This document shows positions 8,028 through 17,418 of a DNA stretch of 64,000 nt, one piece after another. Location of the stretch: the NCBI RefSeq assembly GCF_028283705.1, contig NZ_JAPWKD010000003.1, positions 62,001-126,000 of the forward strand, in the 5' to 3' direction. The position numbers and the translations under genes were made by a program. The number at the start of each line of letters is the position of its first letter. Within the stretch, counting starts at the first letter, position 1. The notes below the pieces were generated by a model that was not told where the DNA came from, did not search any database, and worked only from the letters and a program-made list of their open reading frames with translations. This DNA comes from Pantoea sp. (GTDB lineage: Bacteria > Pseudomonadota > Gammaproteobacteria > Enterobacterales > Enterobacteriaceae).

Positions 8028-9731
8028 ATGATGGTGTCAGAAGTCGTTTCCCGAAATGGCGGTCAGATTGTATTAGAGCAACTGCGAGAACAGGGCGCGA
8101 GGAGAGTATTTCTTGTCCCTGGTGAAAGTTTCCTTCCCTGTATTGATGCGTTTAATGACCACAGTGATCAAATACAACCGATTGTCTGTCGCCAGGAGAG
8201 TGGTGCGGCATACATGGCTGAAGCCTACGGGAAAATGACCGGTGAACCCGGCATTTGCATGGTGACCCGAGGTCCTGGTGCAACAAACGCTTCAATCGGG
8301 GTGCACACCGCATATCAGGACTCGACCCCGATGATTTTATTCGTCGGACAGGTAGGTAATGATTTTATTGAGCGTGAGGCATTTCAGGAAATTGACTACC
8401 GCCGCATGTTTGGTCAGATGGCCAAATGGGTGGCTCAGATTGACAGGACTGACAGAATTCCGGAATACGTCGCCCGTGCTTATGCCATCGCAACCAGCGG
8501 GCGGCCTGGCCCCGTCGTGTTAGCTCTGCCTGAAGATGTCTTGTGGGGCGAGTCCGATGCACCTGTTGTTCCGGCGCGAACGCGTCTGGAAACCTGGCCG
8601 GGTGCAGAATCACTGTCTCAGCTTGCCACTCATCTTGAACAGGCGAAGCGTCCCCTCCTGCTGGTGGGGGGAAGTGGATGGACTGAAGAAGCACAACAGC
8701 AAATCAGCGCTTTTGCGTCCCGATTTGATTTGCCCGTCGGTGTCGCATGGCGTCGCCTGGAATGTTATGACCAGCACGATCAACAGTTTGTCGGCCATGT
8801 TGGTTTTGCGATGCATGATGCATTGCGCCAGACGCTGGTATCCAGTGACCTGATTATTGCGGTGGGTACCCGGATAGGTGAAGCCACCAGCGAAGGCTAC
8901 AGCTGGATTTCCTCGCCAAAACCTCAGCAAAAACTCATCCACGTGTACCCGGATCCGGAAGAGCTGGGGCGGGTTTATCGACCTGATTTAGCCATCAATG
9001 CCAGTGTAAATGGCTTTGCGGCGTCGTTAAGCAATCTGAAACCTGCTTCTGTACCGGTCTGGGCTGATCGGCGTTGTCGCGCCCGTGAAGCCTGGCTTAA
9101 TACACTTAAACCTTTGCCATCTCCGGGAGAACTGAGTCTGGATCGGGTCGCGGAAACGGTGGGACGTGTGCTGGAAGGCCGGGGGTGTATCACCGTCGGA
9201 GCAGGCAATTATGCGCTCTATCCGCATCGCTATATCCCGTTTCGTGGGCATGGCAGTTCACTGGCTCCGACAGTGGGGTCAATGGGGTACGGTCTGCCAG
9301 CGGCAGTCTCCTACAAGCTGGAAAACCCGGACCAACCCTCAATCTGTTTCGCCGGCGATGGTTGCTTCCAGATGAATATGCAGGAGCTGGGTGTGGCCCT
9401 GCAGTATGACGTAGGCATTGTGGTGCTGGTGTTCAATAACGGCATGTGGGGCACAATCCGGGCGCATCAGGAGCGTGATTTTCCCGGGCGTGAGACCGCT
9501 CTGAGATTTACTAACCCACAATTTGCACGTCTCGCAGATGCCTATGAAGGCTATGGCAGGGTCATCGATCGTACTGAGGATTTTGAAGCAGCGTTCCGGG
9601 AAGCATTACTGTTCGCGGAAAAGAAAAAGCGTCCTGCCATTCTGGAGTTGCACTATGACAGCAACGGGATCTCACCGGGTATGTTGCTCAGCGATATTCA
9701 GCGCAAGGCGCTGGAAGGTCGCGCGCAATGA
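8028..9731 (+). CDS. Thiamine diphosphate-dependent enzyme (acetolactate synthase-like)
   Basis: A 567-residue ThDP enzyme with the three usual domains. The cofactor-activating Glu lies in CRQESGAAYMAEAYG near residue 57. The C-terminal pyrimidine/Mg motif is GDGCFQMN, followed about 27 residues later by NNGMWGT. Sequences of this class include acetolactate synthase-like proteins, oxo-acid decarboxylases and carboligases; no ACT-type regulatory partner is present. The start is ATG 8028 with GGAG at 8018-8021. It overlaps the RraA-like gene (ATGA), so the two probably act together on an oxo acid. It is not a standard IlvB, and the substrate is unknown. Confidence 0.8.
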   Translation: MMVSEVVSRNGGQIVLEQLREQGARRVFLVPGESFLPCIDAFNDHSDQIQPIVCRQESGAAYMAEAYGKMTGEPGICMVTRGPGATNASIGVHTAYQDSTPMILFVGQVGNDFIEREAFQEIDYRRMFGQMAKWVAQIDRTDRIPEYVARAYAIATSGRPGPVVLALPEDVLWGESDAPVVPARTRLETWPGAESLSQLATHLEQAKRPLLLVGGSGWTEEAQQQISAFASRFDLPVGVAWRRLECYDQHDQQFVGHVGFAMHDALRQTLVSSDLIIAVGTRIGEATSEGYSWISSPKPQQKLIHVYPDPEELGRVYRPDLAINASVNGFAASLSNLKPASVPVWADRRCRAREAWLNTLKPLPSPGELSLDRVAETVGRVLEGRGCITVGAGNYALYPHRYIPFRGHGSSLAPTVGSMGYGLPAAVSYKLENPDQPSICFAGDGCFQMNMQELGVALQYDVGIVVLVFNNGMWGTIRAHQERDFPGRETALRFTNPQFARLADAYEGYGRVIDRTEDFEAAFREALLFAEKKKRPAILELHYDSNGISPGMLLSDIQRKALEGRAQ

Positions 9732-10339
9732 GTTCTGAGGATGATTTGCTGACAGCATTACTTAGCGTGGAAACAGCAACTATCGGACACATGATCAGTC
9801 ATGGTTTTATGACTCCTCAGCTGCAATGCATATTGCCAGATGTCCGTATCTGCGGGCCTGCGCTGACGGTCTCGCTGCCGGAAGATGACAGCTACAGTTT
9901 GCCATTAGCATTACAGGAAGCCCGCAGAGGTGATGTGCTGGTTATCGAACGTCTTAATGATAATCATCATGCGTGCTGGGGAGCCGTTATGACGGTGGCG
10001 GCACAACAGGCCGGTATTGCCGCCGTTATTCTGGATGGTTACATCACCGATATTTCGGCCATTATTTCTGCGAAATTTCCTGTCTGGTGCAAAGGGCGCT
10101 CCCCTTTAACCACTAAACGGGGAAAAACAGGTGGAGCAGCTAATAAAAAAGTAACCTGTGCGGGCGTGGTGGTTAATCCCGGTGACATCATTTTAGCCGA
10201 TGAAAATGGTGTGCTTGCACTTTCAAAAAAGGAAATAGCCGACCTGCTGAATCAGGCGTTAGAGATTCAGAGGCAAGAGCCGTTAATAATAGAAAAACTA
10301 AAACAGGGAATAAGTTTGGCTGATATTTATGGCCTCTGA
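9728..10339 (+). CDS. RraA-like / HMG-aldolase family protein
   Basis: A 203-residue protein of the RraA/4-hydroxy-4-methyl-2-oxoglutarate aldolase superfamily. It shows RRGDVLVIE, a GAVMTVAAQQAGIAAVILDG stretch, and the late VNPGDIILADENGV motif that provides the metal site region in aldolase members. Homologues include pyruvate-releasing aldolases, oxaloacetate decarboxylases and the RNase E inhibitor RraA. Coupling to a ThDP enzyme favours a metabolic role as an aldolase or decarboxylase over RNA regulation. In aldolase members the usual sequence is G-x20-R-D near residue 100; here the stretch around YITDISAIISAKFP has Asp but no clear Arg-Asp pair, so catalysis is uncertain. Confidence 0.7.
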   Translation: MSSEDDLLTALLSVETATIGHMISHGFMTPQLQCILPDVRICGPALTVSLPEDDSYSLPLALQEARRGDVLVIERLNDNHHACWGAVMTVAAQQAGIAAVILDGYITDISAIISAKFPVWCKGRSPLTTKRGKTGGAANKKVTCAGVVVNPGDIILADENGVLALSKKEIADLLNQALEIQRQEPLIIEKLKQGISLADIYGL

Positions 10340-10392
10340 CTACATATCCAGGTAAATATTCTCGCGTAATCCAACCTTTGGAGAGACAAGGT

Positions 10393-11727
10393 ATGACGAG
10401 CTCAGTAGATTTTGATACTGTGTTGCCAGATGCACCCCCTGAAGTGAATATGCGTAAGGTTGCCGTTGCCAGTGTTATTGGAACAACGGTTGAGTGGTAT
10501 GACTTATTTATTTTCGCCACAGCATCTGCATTGGTATTTAATAAGATTTTCTTCCCGTCATTCGATGCGTTAATTGGGACGCTGCTGGCGTTTGGCACAT
10601 TTGCCTCTGCATATGGTGCACGTATTTTTGGTGCGGCATTGTTCGGTCATTTTGGCGACAGGCTTGGCCGTAAATCCATGCTGCTGATTTCACTTCTGGC
10701 GATGGGCCTGTCAACTTTTGCCATCGGTTTGTTGCCTGATTATGCATCGATTGGTATCTGGGCACCCATCTCCCTACTGACGCTGCGTCTGATCCAGGGG
10801 CTGGCATTGGGTGGCGAGTGGGGGGGCGCAGTATTGATGGCGGTTGAACACGCTCCCAAAACCAAACGAGGTTTATATGGTTCATGGGTGCAGATTGGGG
10901 TGCCAGTCGGTACGCTGTTAGCCAATCTGGCGTTCCTCGCCATTGCGGCATTCTTATCACCAGAAGATCTGCTGCACTGGGGCTGGCGTATTCCGTTCCT
11001 GGCCAGTGCCTTGCTGATTGCGATCGGTTTGTATATTCGTCTCAATATCCATGAAACGCCGGTATTCAAAGAAACAAAAGAAAGCGAACCACAGGTGCGG
11101 GTTCCCCTGTTTGAAATTGCACGTAAGCACTGGAAACAGGTTTTGCTCGGCGGTGTCGCTACTATGTCGACAGGATCCTCGTTCAATATCATTGTGGCAT
11201 TCGGCCTCACTTACGGCACACAGACCTTAGGTTTCAGCCGCACGGAGATGCTCTCAGTTGTGCTGGTTTCCTGCGCACTTTGTATCGTATTACTGCCTGC
11301 ATTTGGTGCCCTGTCCGATCGCATTGGGCGTAAGCCCGTCATCATCGCCGGTATCGTTGCCGAAGCGGTGGTAGCGATCCCGATGTTTATGCTGATGGAT
11401 ACCAAATCGCTGCCACTGGTCTTCCTGGGCTACGGCCTGCTGATGACAGCCTTTGCCGCCAATTATGGTCCAATCGCGACCTTTCTCGCTGAGCTGTTCG
11501 GAACCCGGGTGCGCTATTCAGGCCTGTCGGTTGCGTACATGCTTTCCGGCTTGCTGGGTAGTGCAACCACGCCAATTGTCACCACCGCACTGTTATCCTG
11601 GACGGGTAAAGGATCCTCAGTCGCCTGGTACCTGATTGGTTCGGCACTGATTTCCCTGCTGGCTCTGCTTTTGCTGTCTGAGACATTCAAACGCGATCTG
11701 AAAAAGGTGCAGGCACCTTCCCGGTAA
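10393..11727 (+). CDS. MFS transporter, metabolite:H+ symporter (MHS) family
   Basis: A 12-helix inner-membrane symporter of 444 residues. It has the MHS N-terminal signature TTVEWYDLFIF, the loop 2-3 motif GHFGDRLGRKSML and its repeat ALSDRIGRKPVI, and QGLALGGEWGGAVLM. Relatives import shikimate, citrate, alpha-ketoglutarate, proline or betaine. I use ATG 10393 with AAGG just before it; a TTG 15 bases upstream also opens the frame. It follows the RraA-like gene by 53 bases and probably brings in the substrate of the ThDP/RraA pair. Confidence 0.85.
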   Translation: MTSSVDFDTVLPDAPPEVNMRKVAVASVIGTTVEWYDLFIFATASALVFNKIFFPSFDALIGTLLAFGTFASAYGARIFGAALFGHFGDRLGRKSMLLISLLAMGLSTFAIGLLPDYASIGIWAPISLLTLRLIQGLALGGEWGGAVLMAVEHAPKTKRGLYGSWVQIGVPVGTLLANLAFLAIAAFLSPEDLLHWGWRIPFLASALLIAIGLYIRLNIHETPVFKETKESEPQVRVPLFEIARKHWKQVLLGGVATMSTGSSFNIIVAFGLTYGTQTLGFSRTEMLSVVLVSCALCIVLLPAFGALSDRIGRKPVIIAGIVAEAVVAIPMFMLMDTKSLPLVFLGYGLLMTAFAANYGPIATFLAELFGTRVRYSGLSVAYMLSGLLGSATTPIVTTALLSWTGKGSSVAWYLIGSALISLLALLLLSETFKRDLKKVQAPSR

Positions 11728-11733
11728 CTCACC

Positions 11734-11770
11734 AGCAGGCTCAGGGCATCTGAACCTGCTGCATTTTTAA
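11734..11770 (+). terminator. Intrinsic terminator after the MHS transporter gene
   Basis: AGCAGGCTCAG (11734-11744) pairs with CTGAACCTGCT (11750-11760) with one mismatch and a five-base loop, followed by GCATTTTTAA. It lies just after the transporter stop and before the RidA gene, so readthrough into RidA may be limited. Confidence 0.65.
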
Positions 11771-11810
11771 TGTGGGTGAGGGAACTTGCCCGCCAGCTGA
11801 AGGAAAAAAT

Positions 11811-12188
11811 ATGAAGCGTATTTCGGCGGCCCCGGATGCTCCCGCTCCCGTTGGCCCCTATTCACAAGCCGTTGTCAGCGGCAATTTGGTCTTTACTGCC
11901 GGCCAGATTCCAACAGACAGTTCTGGGCAACAACCTGAAGATTTTGAGCGTCAGGTCAGACAAACCCTGTTAAATCTTGAAGCTAATCTGCGCGCTGCCG
12001 GATCCGACTTTGATCATGTGATTAAAGTGAACGGGTATCTCACCGATCCTTCTCAGCTGGAAACCTTTAATCGTGTCTATGTTGAGTTGCTTGGCCATGC
12101 GCCACCCGCCAGGACAACGGTCTGTGTTGCGCTATGGGGAGTCACACTGGAGATTGATTGTATTGCCGAGTTAGTCGCCGATAAATAA
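11811..12188 (+). CDS. RidA/YjgF-family enamine/imine deaminase
   Basis: A 125-residue RidA-like protein. The start ATG 11811 follows GAAGGA; an upstream GTG gives a non-homologous extension. Family marks are PAPVGPYSQAV, LVFTAGQIP, LLNLEANLRAAGS and ARTTVCVALW, where the Arg is the carboxylate-binding residue. These proteins hydrolyse reactive enamines or imines made by PLP enzymes and are often put beside amino acid catabolic genes. It stands next to an aminotransferase and its regulators and likely clears an enamine intermediate of the pathway. Confidence 0.85.
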   Translation: MKRISAAPDAPAPVGPYSQAVVSGNLVFTAGQIPTDSSGQQPEDFERQVRQTLLNLEANLRAAGSDFDHVIKVNGYLTDPSQLETFNRVYVELLGHAPPARTTVCVALWGVTLEIDCIAELVADK

Positions 12189-12205
12189 CCGGCAGAAGCG
12201 TGGGA

Positions 12206-13129
12206 TTAATATCCCGCGCTGTGCAGGGCTTCCTTCAGATAGCTGAGAAACGCCTCTTCGGCCTTATTGAATTTCAGCGCGTCATTCCACATCAGGTACA
12301 GCGTGATCTGGGCGATGCCATCATTAGGTGGCAGTTTCCATAACTGACCCGAGCGGATATCTTCCGCAACCATATGTTCGGGTAATGCGCCAATCCCTAA
12401 ACCACAGCGGATCATTCTCTTCACTTCATGGACACTTGAGCTGATGCCAACTAACGGACCTTCGAGGGATTGCTGAGCGCGGAAAAGGGCTAATGAAGCC
12501 AGGACGCCGTCCAGCTGCTCACTGGCAAAAGAGACAAACTTTTCCTGCCTTAGATCTTCTACCTTCAGATCCTGCTGACCAAAGAGTGGATGGCTTCTGC
12601 CGCAAAAGAGAAAATAACGCTGATGCAGTAAAGGCGTATTCTCCAGCCCGGCGACCTGTTTATGTCTCAGTGATATTCCGAGCCCGGCATGATGATGCAG
12701 TAATGCATGCTGTACATCAGTGCTGGATCCGGTGGTTATCTCGAACGTTGTTCGTGGATGGAGCGAGTGAAATCGCGTAATCACGTCATCGACGATATCA
12801 CTGTTCACCCCGGACACGAGGGCGAAGCGAACGGTGCCGGTGAGGTCATGGGGGATATCCTGCACGGCGAGTGACAGGCGCGCGATGCTTCCGTAGATAG
12901 CGAGAGACTCCTGATACACCATCTCACCGGCAGTGGTCAGTGAGAACGTTGCTCCGGTTCTTATTATCAGAGACTCGCCAAGCCTTTCTTCAAGACGTTT
13001 GAGAGCAAGGCTGACCGCGGGTTGTGAAAGATGCAGCCTGTGTGCTGCCCGGCTGATGCTTCCTTCCTGCACGATGGCCAGAAAGGTTCTTAACAGATTC
13101 CAGTCCAGACGATCATGAATTTGTGTCAT
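12206..13129 (-). CDS. LysR-family transcriptional regulator
   Basis: A 307-residue LysR-type regulator. The N-terminal winged helix (LLRTFLAIVQEGSISRAA, then LSQPAVSLALKRLEERLG) spans residues 12-70, and a two-lobed effector domain follows from about 95 to the end. Its start at 13129 lies 17 bases inside the end of the MocR gene, so both regulators are made from one transcript. It converges on the RidA gene with only 17 bases between stops. It probably responds to the pathway substrate; its targets are not visible from this sequence. Confidence 0.88.
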   Translation of the reverse strand: MTQIHDRLDWNLLRTFLAIVQEGSISRAAHRLHLSQPAVSLALKRLEERLGESLIIRTGATFSLTTAGEMVYQESLAIYGSIARLSLAVQDIPHDLTGTVRFALVSGVNSDIVDDVITRFHSLHPRTTFEITTGSSTDVQHALLHHHAGLGISLRHKQVAGLENTPLLHQRYFLFCGRSHPLFGQQDLKVEDLRQEKFVSFASEQLDGVLASLALFRAQQSLEGPLVGISSSVHEVKRMIRCGLGIGALPEHMVAEDIRSGQLWKLPPNDGIAQITLYLMWNDALKFNKAEEAFLSYLKEALHSAGY

Positions 13130-14639
13130 TGCATTCGTCCTGATTTAACGCTGGTATGGATGGCTGATGCTGGTGAATACACTGCATCAGAATGCTGAAC
13201 GCCTCAGCCATTTCCTGTTCGGGAAGTGACGCAAAACCCATGAGCAGTCCGCATGATTTCTGCGACCCGAGATAGTAACGGGAGAGCGGGCGCACCATCA
13301 CGCCCTGTTGATTGGCATCTGCAGCTATAGCGATGTCATCAATGTTTTCGGGAAGTCTGAGGATGAGGTGCAGTCCGGCATTACTGGTAAAAGGATGCAG
13401 GGCATCTTTTCCCAGGTGCTGCTCAATCAACGCGGTCAGAAAGCTACGTCTCTTCGCATAAAGCAGCCGCATGCGCCGGATATGAGCACTGTAATGACCG
13501 TCATCGATAAACTGCGCCAGTGCACGTTGGGTGAGGAGATGCCCCGCACGATAAAGTTCGCCATGCGCGGTAACCAGGGGCATTACCAGTGTCTCAGGCA
13601 GCACCACATAGCCCAGACGCAGTCCCGGATAAAGCGTTTTGCTGAAGGTGCCAATGTAGATTACGGGTGTTTCTGTCTCCAGTCCCTGTAATGAGGGGAT
13701 AGGATGACCGGAAAAACGAAACTCACTGTCGTAGTCATCTTCAATCAGCCAGCTTCCCAGTTTTCGTGCAATTGCCAGTAATTGTTGTCGGCGTGGCAGA
13801 CTCATGACCGAACCGAGAGGGTACTGATGTGACGGTGTAACGAAAATCAGTCGCGGAGGAGCCGTTAACAATTCATCGGGGGGGACCATTCCTGATTCAT
13901 CAACGGGTATCGGGCAGATATTCACGTCATTCATCTGCAGAATGTTACGTATCCCCCAGTATCCCGGTTCCTCCACCCAGGCATAATCGCCGGGATTGCA
14001 CAGCATTCTGGTCACCAGGTCCAGCGCCTGATGGATCCCTTCAGTGATAAGGATCTGCTCAGGCCGGCAATGGACCGAACGTGATACACGTAAGTATTCG
14101 ACTAATGCCTGCTGTAATGTCTTCTCACCGCCAGGGTGGCTGTTGTAAGTCAGCTGGGATGGCATGGGATCACGATTAAGTCGCGTCAGATAACGACTGA
14201 AAAGCTTGTGTGGAAAGGCTGTCACATCAGGCACACCCGGCATGAAAGGTCCCCATTGCCTGGCGCTGGCGCTGGCCCGTTCGAGGAGATGTTTTCCGCG
14301 CACTGACAGGACCGATTTTGCCGGTGTCTGACTGACCAGCGGAGCAAGGGTGACCGTGTTTAACAGCGTATCTGGCACGCTTTCAGCCACGTATGTCCCG
14401 CTGCCCGCTTTGGAAACAATATATCCCTCGGCCAGTAGCTGGTCATAAACCTTGATAACCGTATTACGTGACACGTCCAGTTCCTGAGCCAAATCTCTGG
14501 AAGGAGGCAGGCGTGTAGCAGGAGACAGGCTGCCATCGAGGATAGTCATCCGAATCACGTTGTACAGACGAGTGTAAAGTTTTCCGCTCGTATTCTCTGC
14601 CAGTCGCTGTAGCAGCAAATCACCTTTCAAGGATTTCAA
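13113..14639 (-). CDS. MocR/PdxR/GabR-like regulator (GntR HTH fused to aminotransferase domain)
   Basis: A 508-residue regulator with an N-terminal GntR winged helix (residues 20-85; RLPPSRDLAQELDVSRNTV) joined to a fold-type I aminotransferase domain. The PLP Lys is about 334 in TFSKTLYPGLRLGY and the Asp that holds the pyridine nitrogen is in DDYDSEF near 301-304. The start is TTG 14639, five bases behind AGGGG; no in-frame ATG lies upstream. It is divergent from the class III aminotransferase, the same layout as gabR-gabT, and probably activates it in response to PLP and an omega-amino acid. Confidence 0.85.
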   Translation of the reverse strand: MKSLKGDLLLQRLAENTSGKLYTRLYNVIRMTILDGSLSPATRLPPSRDLAQELDVSRNTVIKVYDQLLAEGYIVSKAGSGTYVAESVPDTLLNTVTLAPLVSQTPAKSVLSVRGKHLLERASASARQWGPFMPGVPDVTAFPHKLFSRYLTRLNRDPMPSQLTYNSHPGGEKTLQQALVEYLRVSRSVHCRPEQILITEGIHQALDLVTRMLCNPGDYAWVEEPGYWGIRNILQMNDVNICPIPVDESGMVPPDELLTAPPRLIFVTPSHQYPLGSVMSLPRRQQLLAIARKLGSWLIEDDYDSEFRFSGHPIPSLQGLETETPVIYIGTFSKTLYPGLRLGYVVLPETLVMPLVTAHGELYRAGHLLTQRALAQFIDDGHYSAHIRRMRLLYAKRRSFLTALIEQHLGKDALHPFTSNAGLHLILRLPENIDDIAIAADANQQGVMVRPLSRYYLGSQKSCGLLMGFASLPEQEMAEAFSILMQCIHQHQPSIPALNQDECNDTNS

Positions 14640-14687
14640 TTGGACCCCTAAAATATCACCAACTGGCTCTCGAACATGGAACCAATT
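14638..14687. promoter_or_regulatory. Inverted repeat between mocR-like and aminotransferase genes
   Basis: AATTGG at 14638-14643 is mirrored by CCAATT at 14682-14687, within an imperfect longer repeat (TTGGACC against GGAACCAA). It spans the regulator start and lies about 65 bases before the aminotransferase gene. MocR regulators bind repeated sites in such divergent regions, so this is a candidate operator. TATAAT-like sequence at 14696-14701 could be the aminotransferase -10. Confidence 0.4.
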
Positions 14688-14751
14688 TAAGGCTATATAA
14701 TCATCAATACGCAGTCAGTCAAAGTACTTTATTCAGCATGAGAGGGTCACA

Positions 14752-16023
14752 ATGAGTAATTCAGAACTGAATAGCCGTCGCCTGTCAGCGACTCCTCGCG
14801 GAGTCGGGGTCATGTGTGATTTTTATGCCGAGCGTGCGGAGAATGCGACGCTCTGGGATGTGGAAGGCCGTGAGTTTATTGACTTTGCTGCGGGCATCGC
14901 GGTTCTGAATACCGGACATCGGCATCCCCGGCTGGTGCAGGCGATTGAGCAGCAGCTGAAAAGTTTTACTCATACGGCATATCAGATTGTGCCTTACGAG
15001 AGTTATGTCTCTCTGGCCGAGAAAATTAACAGCAGAGTACCTGTTGAGGGGCCCTGCAAAACGGCTTTCTTTACCACAGGTGCAGAAGCTGTTGAGAACG
15101 CGATTAAAATTGCGCGTTCGTATACCGGTCGCCCGGGTGTCATCGCATTCGGTGGTGGGTTTCATGGCCGTACTTACATGACCATGGCATTAACCGGAAA
15201 AGTCGCTCCCTACAAACTGGGTTTTGGACCATTCCCGGGATCCATTTTCCATGCACGCTTCCCGGATGCATTGAATGGCATCAGTACCCAGGATGCAGTA
15301 AAGAGTCTGGAATATCTTTTTAAATCCGATATCGATCCTAAACAGGTTGCCGCTGTCATTCTTGAACCGGTGCAGGGTGAGGGCGGATTTAATATTGCGC
15401 CGGATGATTTCATGCAGGCACTGCGTGGGATTTGCGATCAGCACGGCATTCTGCTGATTGCCGATGAGGTTCAGGCCGGTTTCGCCCGTACCGGTAAAAT
15501 GTTCGCGATGGAGCATTACCCGGATGTGCGTGTTGATCTGATGACCATGGCCAAAAGTCTGGCGGGCGGGATGCCACTCTCTGCGGTGTCAGGACGTGCC
15601 GAGGTTATGGATGCACCAGGGGCTGGTGGCCTGGGGGGTACCTATGCAGGAAACCCTCTTGCCATTGCTGCTGCTCATGCAGTGATCGATGCTATTGAAG
15701 AAGAGAAATTGTGTGAACGTGCACAACGGCTTGGAGAAGCGTTGACCGGTGTGCTTGAAGCCGCAAAACGTCAAAACAGATCGATTATCGATATTCGGGC
15801 AAGAGGCTCGATGGTTGCCGCAGAGTTCTGCGACCCTGCAACGGGTGAACCCTCAGCGGAGGTTGCGAAACGGGTGCAGAAAAAAGCGCTTGATGCAGGC
15901 CTGCTGCTGCTTACTTGCGGGACATATGGCAACGTCATTCGTTTTCTGTATCCGCTAACCATCCCGGATAAGCAGTTTGCTCAGGCAATGGATATTTTGT
16001 CGAGTGTATTGGGCAGCGTCTGA
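14752..16023 (+). CDS. gabT: Class III aminotransferase, GabT-like (4-aminobutyrate / omega-amino acid)
   Basis: A 423-residue PLP enzyme of the GabT/acetylornithine group. It has the cofactor-phosphate segment TTGAEAVENAIKIAR, the FHGRT motif, Asp238 in LIADEVQAGFARTG and Schiff-base Lys268 in MTMAKSLAGGMPLSAV. Length and motifs match GABA transaminase, which makes succinate semialdehyde and glutamate; a beta-alanine or related omega-amino acid is also possible. The facing MocR gene supports inducible control. The M20 amidohydrolase at 6355 could in principle supply its amino acid substrate. Confidence 0.82.
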   Translation: MSNSELNSRRLSATPRGVGVMCDFYAERAENATLWDVEGREFIDFAAGIAVLNTGHRHPRLVQAIEQQLKSFTHTAYQIVPYESYVSLAEKINSRVPVEGPCKTAFFTTGAEAVENAIKIARSYTGRPGVIAFGGGFHGRTYMTMALTGKVAPYKLGFGPFPGSIFHARFPDALNGISTQDAVKSLEYLFKSDIDPKQVAAVILEPVQGEGGFNIAPDDFMQALRGICDQHGILLIADEVQAGFARTGKMFAMEHYPDVRVDLMTMAKSLAGGMPLSAVSGRAEVMDAPGAGGLGGTYAGNPLAIAAAHAVIDAIEEEKLCERAQRLGEALTGVLEAAKRQNRSIIDIRARGSMVAAEFCDPATGEPSAEVAKRVQKKALDAGLLLLTCGTYGNVIRFLYPLTIPDKQFAQAMDILSSVLGSV

Positions 16024-16079
16024 CCAGGTTGCCAGATAGTGTTAAATACACCTGGTACGGCAGCCTCTTATATTCCATT

Positions 16080-16101
16080 CGGGCAGTGGTTGCACTGCCC
16101 G
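16080..16101 (+). terminator. Hairpin after the GabT-like gene
   Basis: A perfect nine-base stem CGGGCAGTG / CACTGCCCG with a GTTG loop lies about 57 bases after the aminotransferase stop. There is no strong T-run, so it may be a weak terminator or a 3-prime stabilising hairpin between the two convergent units. Confidence 0.45.
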
Positions 16102-16212
16102 TAAAACCTGTTGAAGCCCTTTAGCGTCTGACGGCTATGCCTTCATCAGATGGAATACCCCCTTACTCAACCTTGTTAACCCGCAGTCGCCTATGACGAC
16201 CGTACATACCAA

Positions 16213-17418
16213 TCAGCTGTGCTCTGGTGGTCGGTCGCTGCCGGGCGTAGCTTCAGAAACGGGAAAACCATGTCGTTTGCCCAGCCAAACGACCACGAGT
16301 GTCGTTGACAACAATACGAGCATGGTCGGCACAAACGCGCCGGCCCCCAGTCGTTCCAGCAGCACACCTCCGACGATACCGCCACCGGCTATTGCCATGT
16401 TCCAGGCGGTGACCAGTATAGACTGTGCGATATCTGCAGCCTCTCCTGCTGTTTTCGCCAACGCCGTCTGGAAGAGGGTTGCGGCACCGCCGAAAGCCAG
16501 CCCCCATGCAGCCACTGTTAGGTACACCACACCCGGTATACCTGCACCGATACCGAGTACCAGCATGGCCAGGCCGAACAAAATGGTGCTGGCCAATGTC
16601 AACGCGCGCAAATAGCGGTCAATCAAAACGCCGACGATCCAGATCCCGGGCAACGACGCAACACCGAATACCAATAGCACCAAATCCGTTTGTTCGGCCA
16701 TGCCTGCTTTAGCCAGAAACGGTGCGATGTAGGTATAGAGGATATTGTGTGCCAGCACGAATGCCAGCACGACTGACAATACCGGCCTGACACCTGCCAG
16801 GGTGAAAACATACCCAAGGGAAAGTCGCTTGCCTGCTGCCTGTCCGGCAAAGTCAGGTAGCTTAAGGCGTACCCACGCCATAAGTAGCAGCGCCAAAGCA
16901 CTAATAAGGCCGAAACAGGTGCGCCAGCCCATCACATTGCCCAGTAAAGTACCAGCCGGAACACCGATCGTTAATGCCAATGGCGTACCGACCATCGCAA
17001 TGGCAATGGCCCGGCCTTGCTGATGTTCGGGTACCATGCGCGCGGCATACCCCGCCAGCAGCGCCCAGAGTAGCCCTGCCGACACGCCCGCCAGAAATCG
17101 CGCCACCAGCATCAGCGTGTAGCTGCCGGACAACGCCGTGACGGAGTTGGCAATAACGAATCCCGTTATCGCCAGTAACAATAATGGACGGCGTCGCATA
17201 CCTTGCGTTGAGGTAGTCAACGGGATAGCTGCCACCAACGAACCAATGGCGTAGACGGTGACGGTCTGACCAATCCATGCTTCAGACACCGCCAGGCTTT
17301 GTGCCATTGGCAGGAGCAAACCAGCTGGCAGGGCTTCGGTCAGGATGGTGATGAAAGCAGCTGTCGCTAGCGCCAGTAGCGAGGTCAGCGGTAAGGGTTC
17401 ATATGCAGCGGCGCTCAT
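16213..17418 (-). CDS. MFS transporter, DHA1-type efflux protein
   Basis: A 401-residue, 12-helix major facilitator of the AraJ/sugar-efflux-like DHA1 group. It has an N-terminal FITILTEALPAGLLLPMAQSL helix, a loop 2-3 with MRRRPLLL, and the helix 5 motif GVPAGTLLGNVMGWR of drug/proton antiporters. Its ATG overlaps the stop of the 54-residue ORF (ATGA). It is third in an operon after a serine hydrolase. It likely exports a small hydrophobic or sugar-like compound; the cargo is unknown. Confidence 0.85.
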   Translation of the reverse strand: MSAAAYEPLPLTSLLALATAAFITILTEALPAGLLLPMAQSLAVSEAWIGQTVTVYAIGSLVAAIPLTTSTQGMRRRPLLLLAITGFVIANSVTALSGSYTLMLVARFLAGVSAGLLWALLAGYAARMVPEHQQGRAIAIAMVGTPLALTIGVPAGTLLGNVMGWRTCFGLISALALLLMAWVRLKLPDFAGQAAGKRLSLGYVFTLAGVRPVLSVVLAFVLAHNILYTYIAPFLAKAGMAEQTDLVLLVFGVASLPGIWIVGVLIDRYLRALTLASTILFGLAMLVLGIGAGIPGVVYLTVAAWGLAFGGAATLFQTALAKTAGEAADIAQSILVTAWNMAIAGGGIVGGVLLERLGAGAFVPTMLVLLSTTLVVVWLGKRHGFPVSEATPGSDRPPEHS

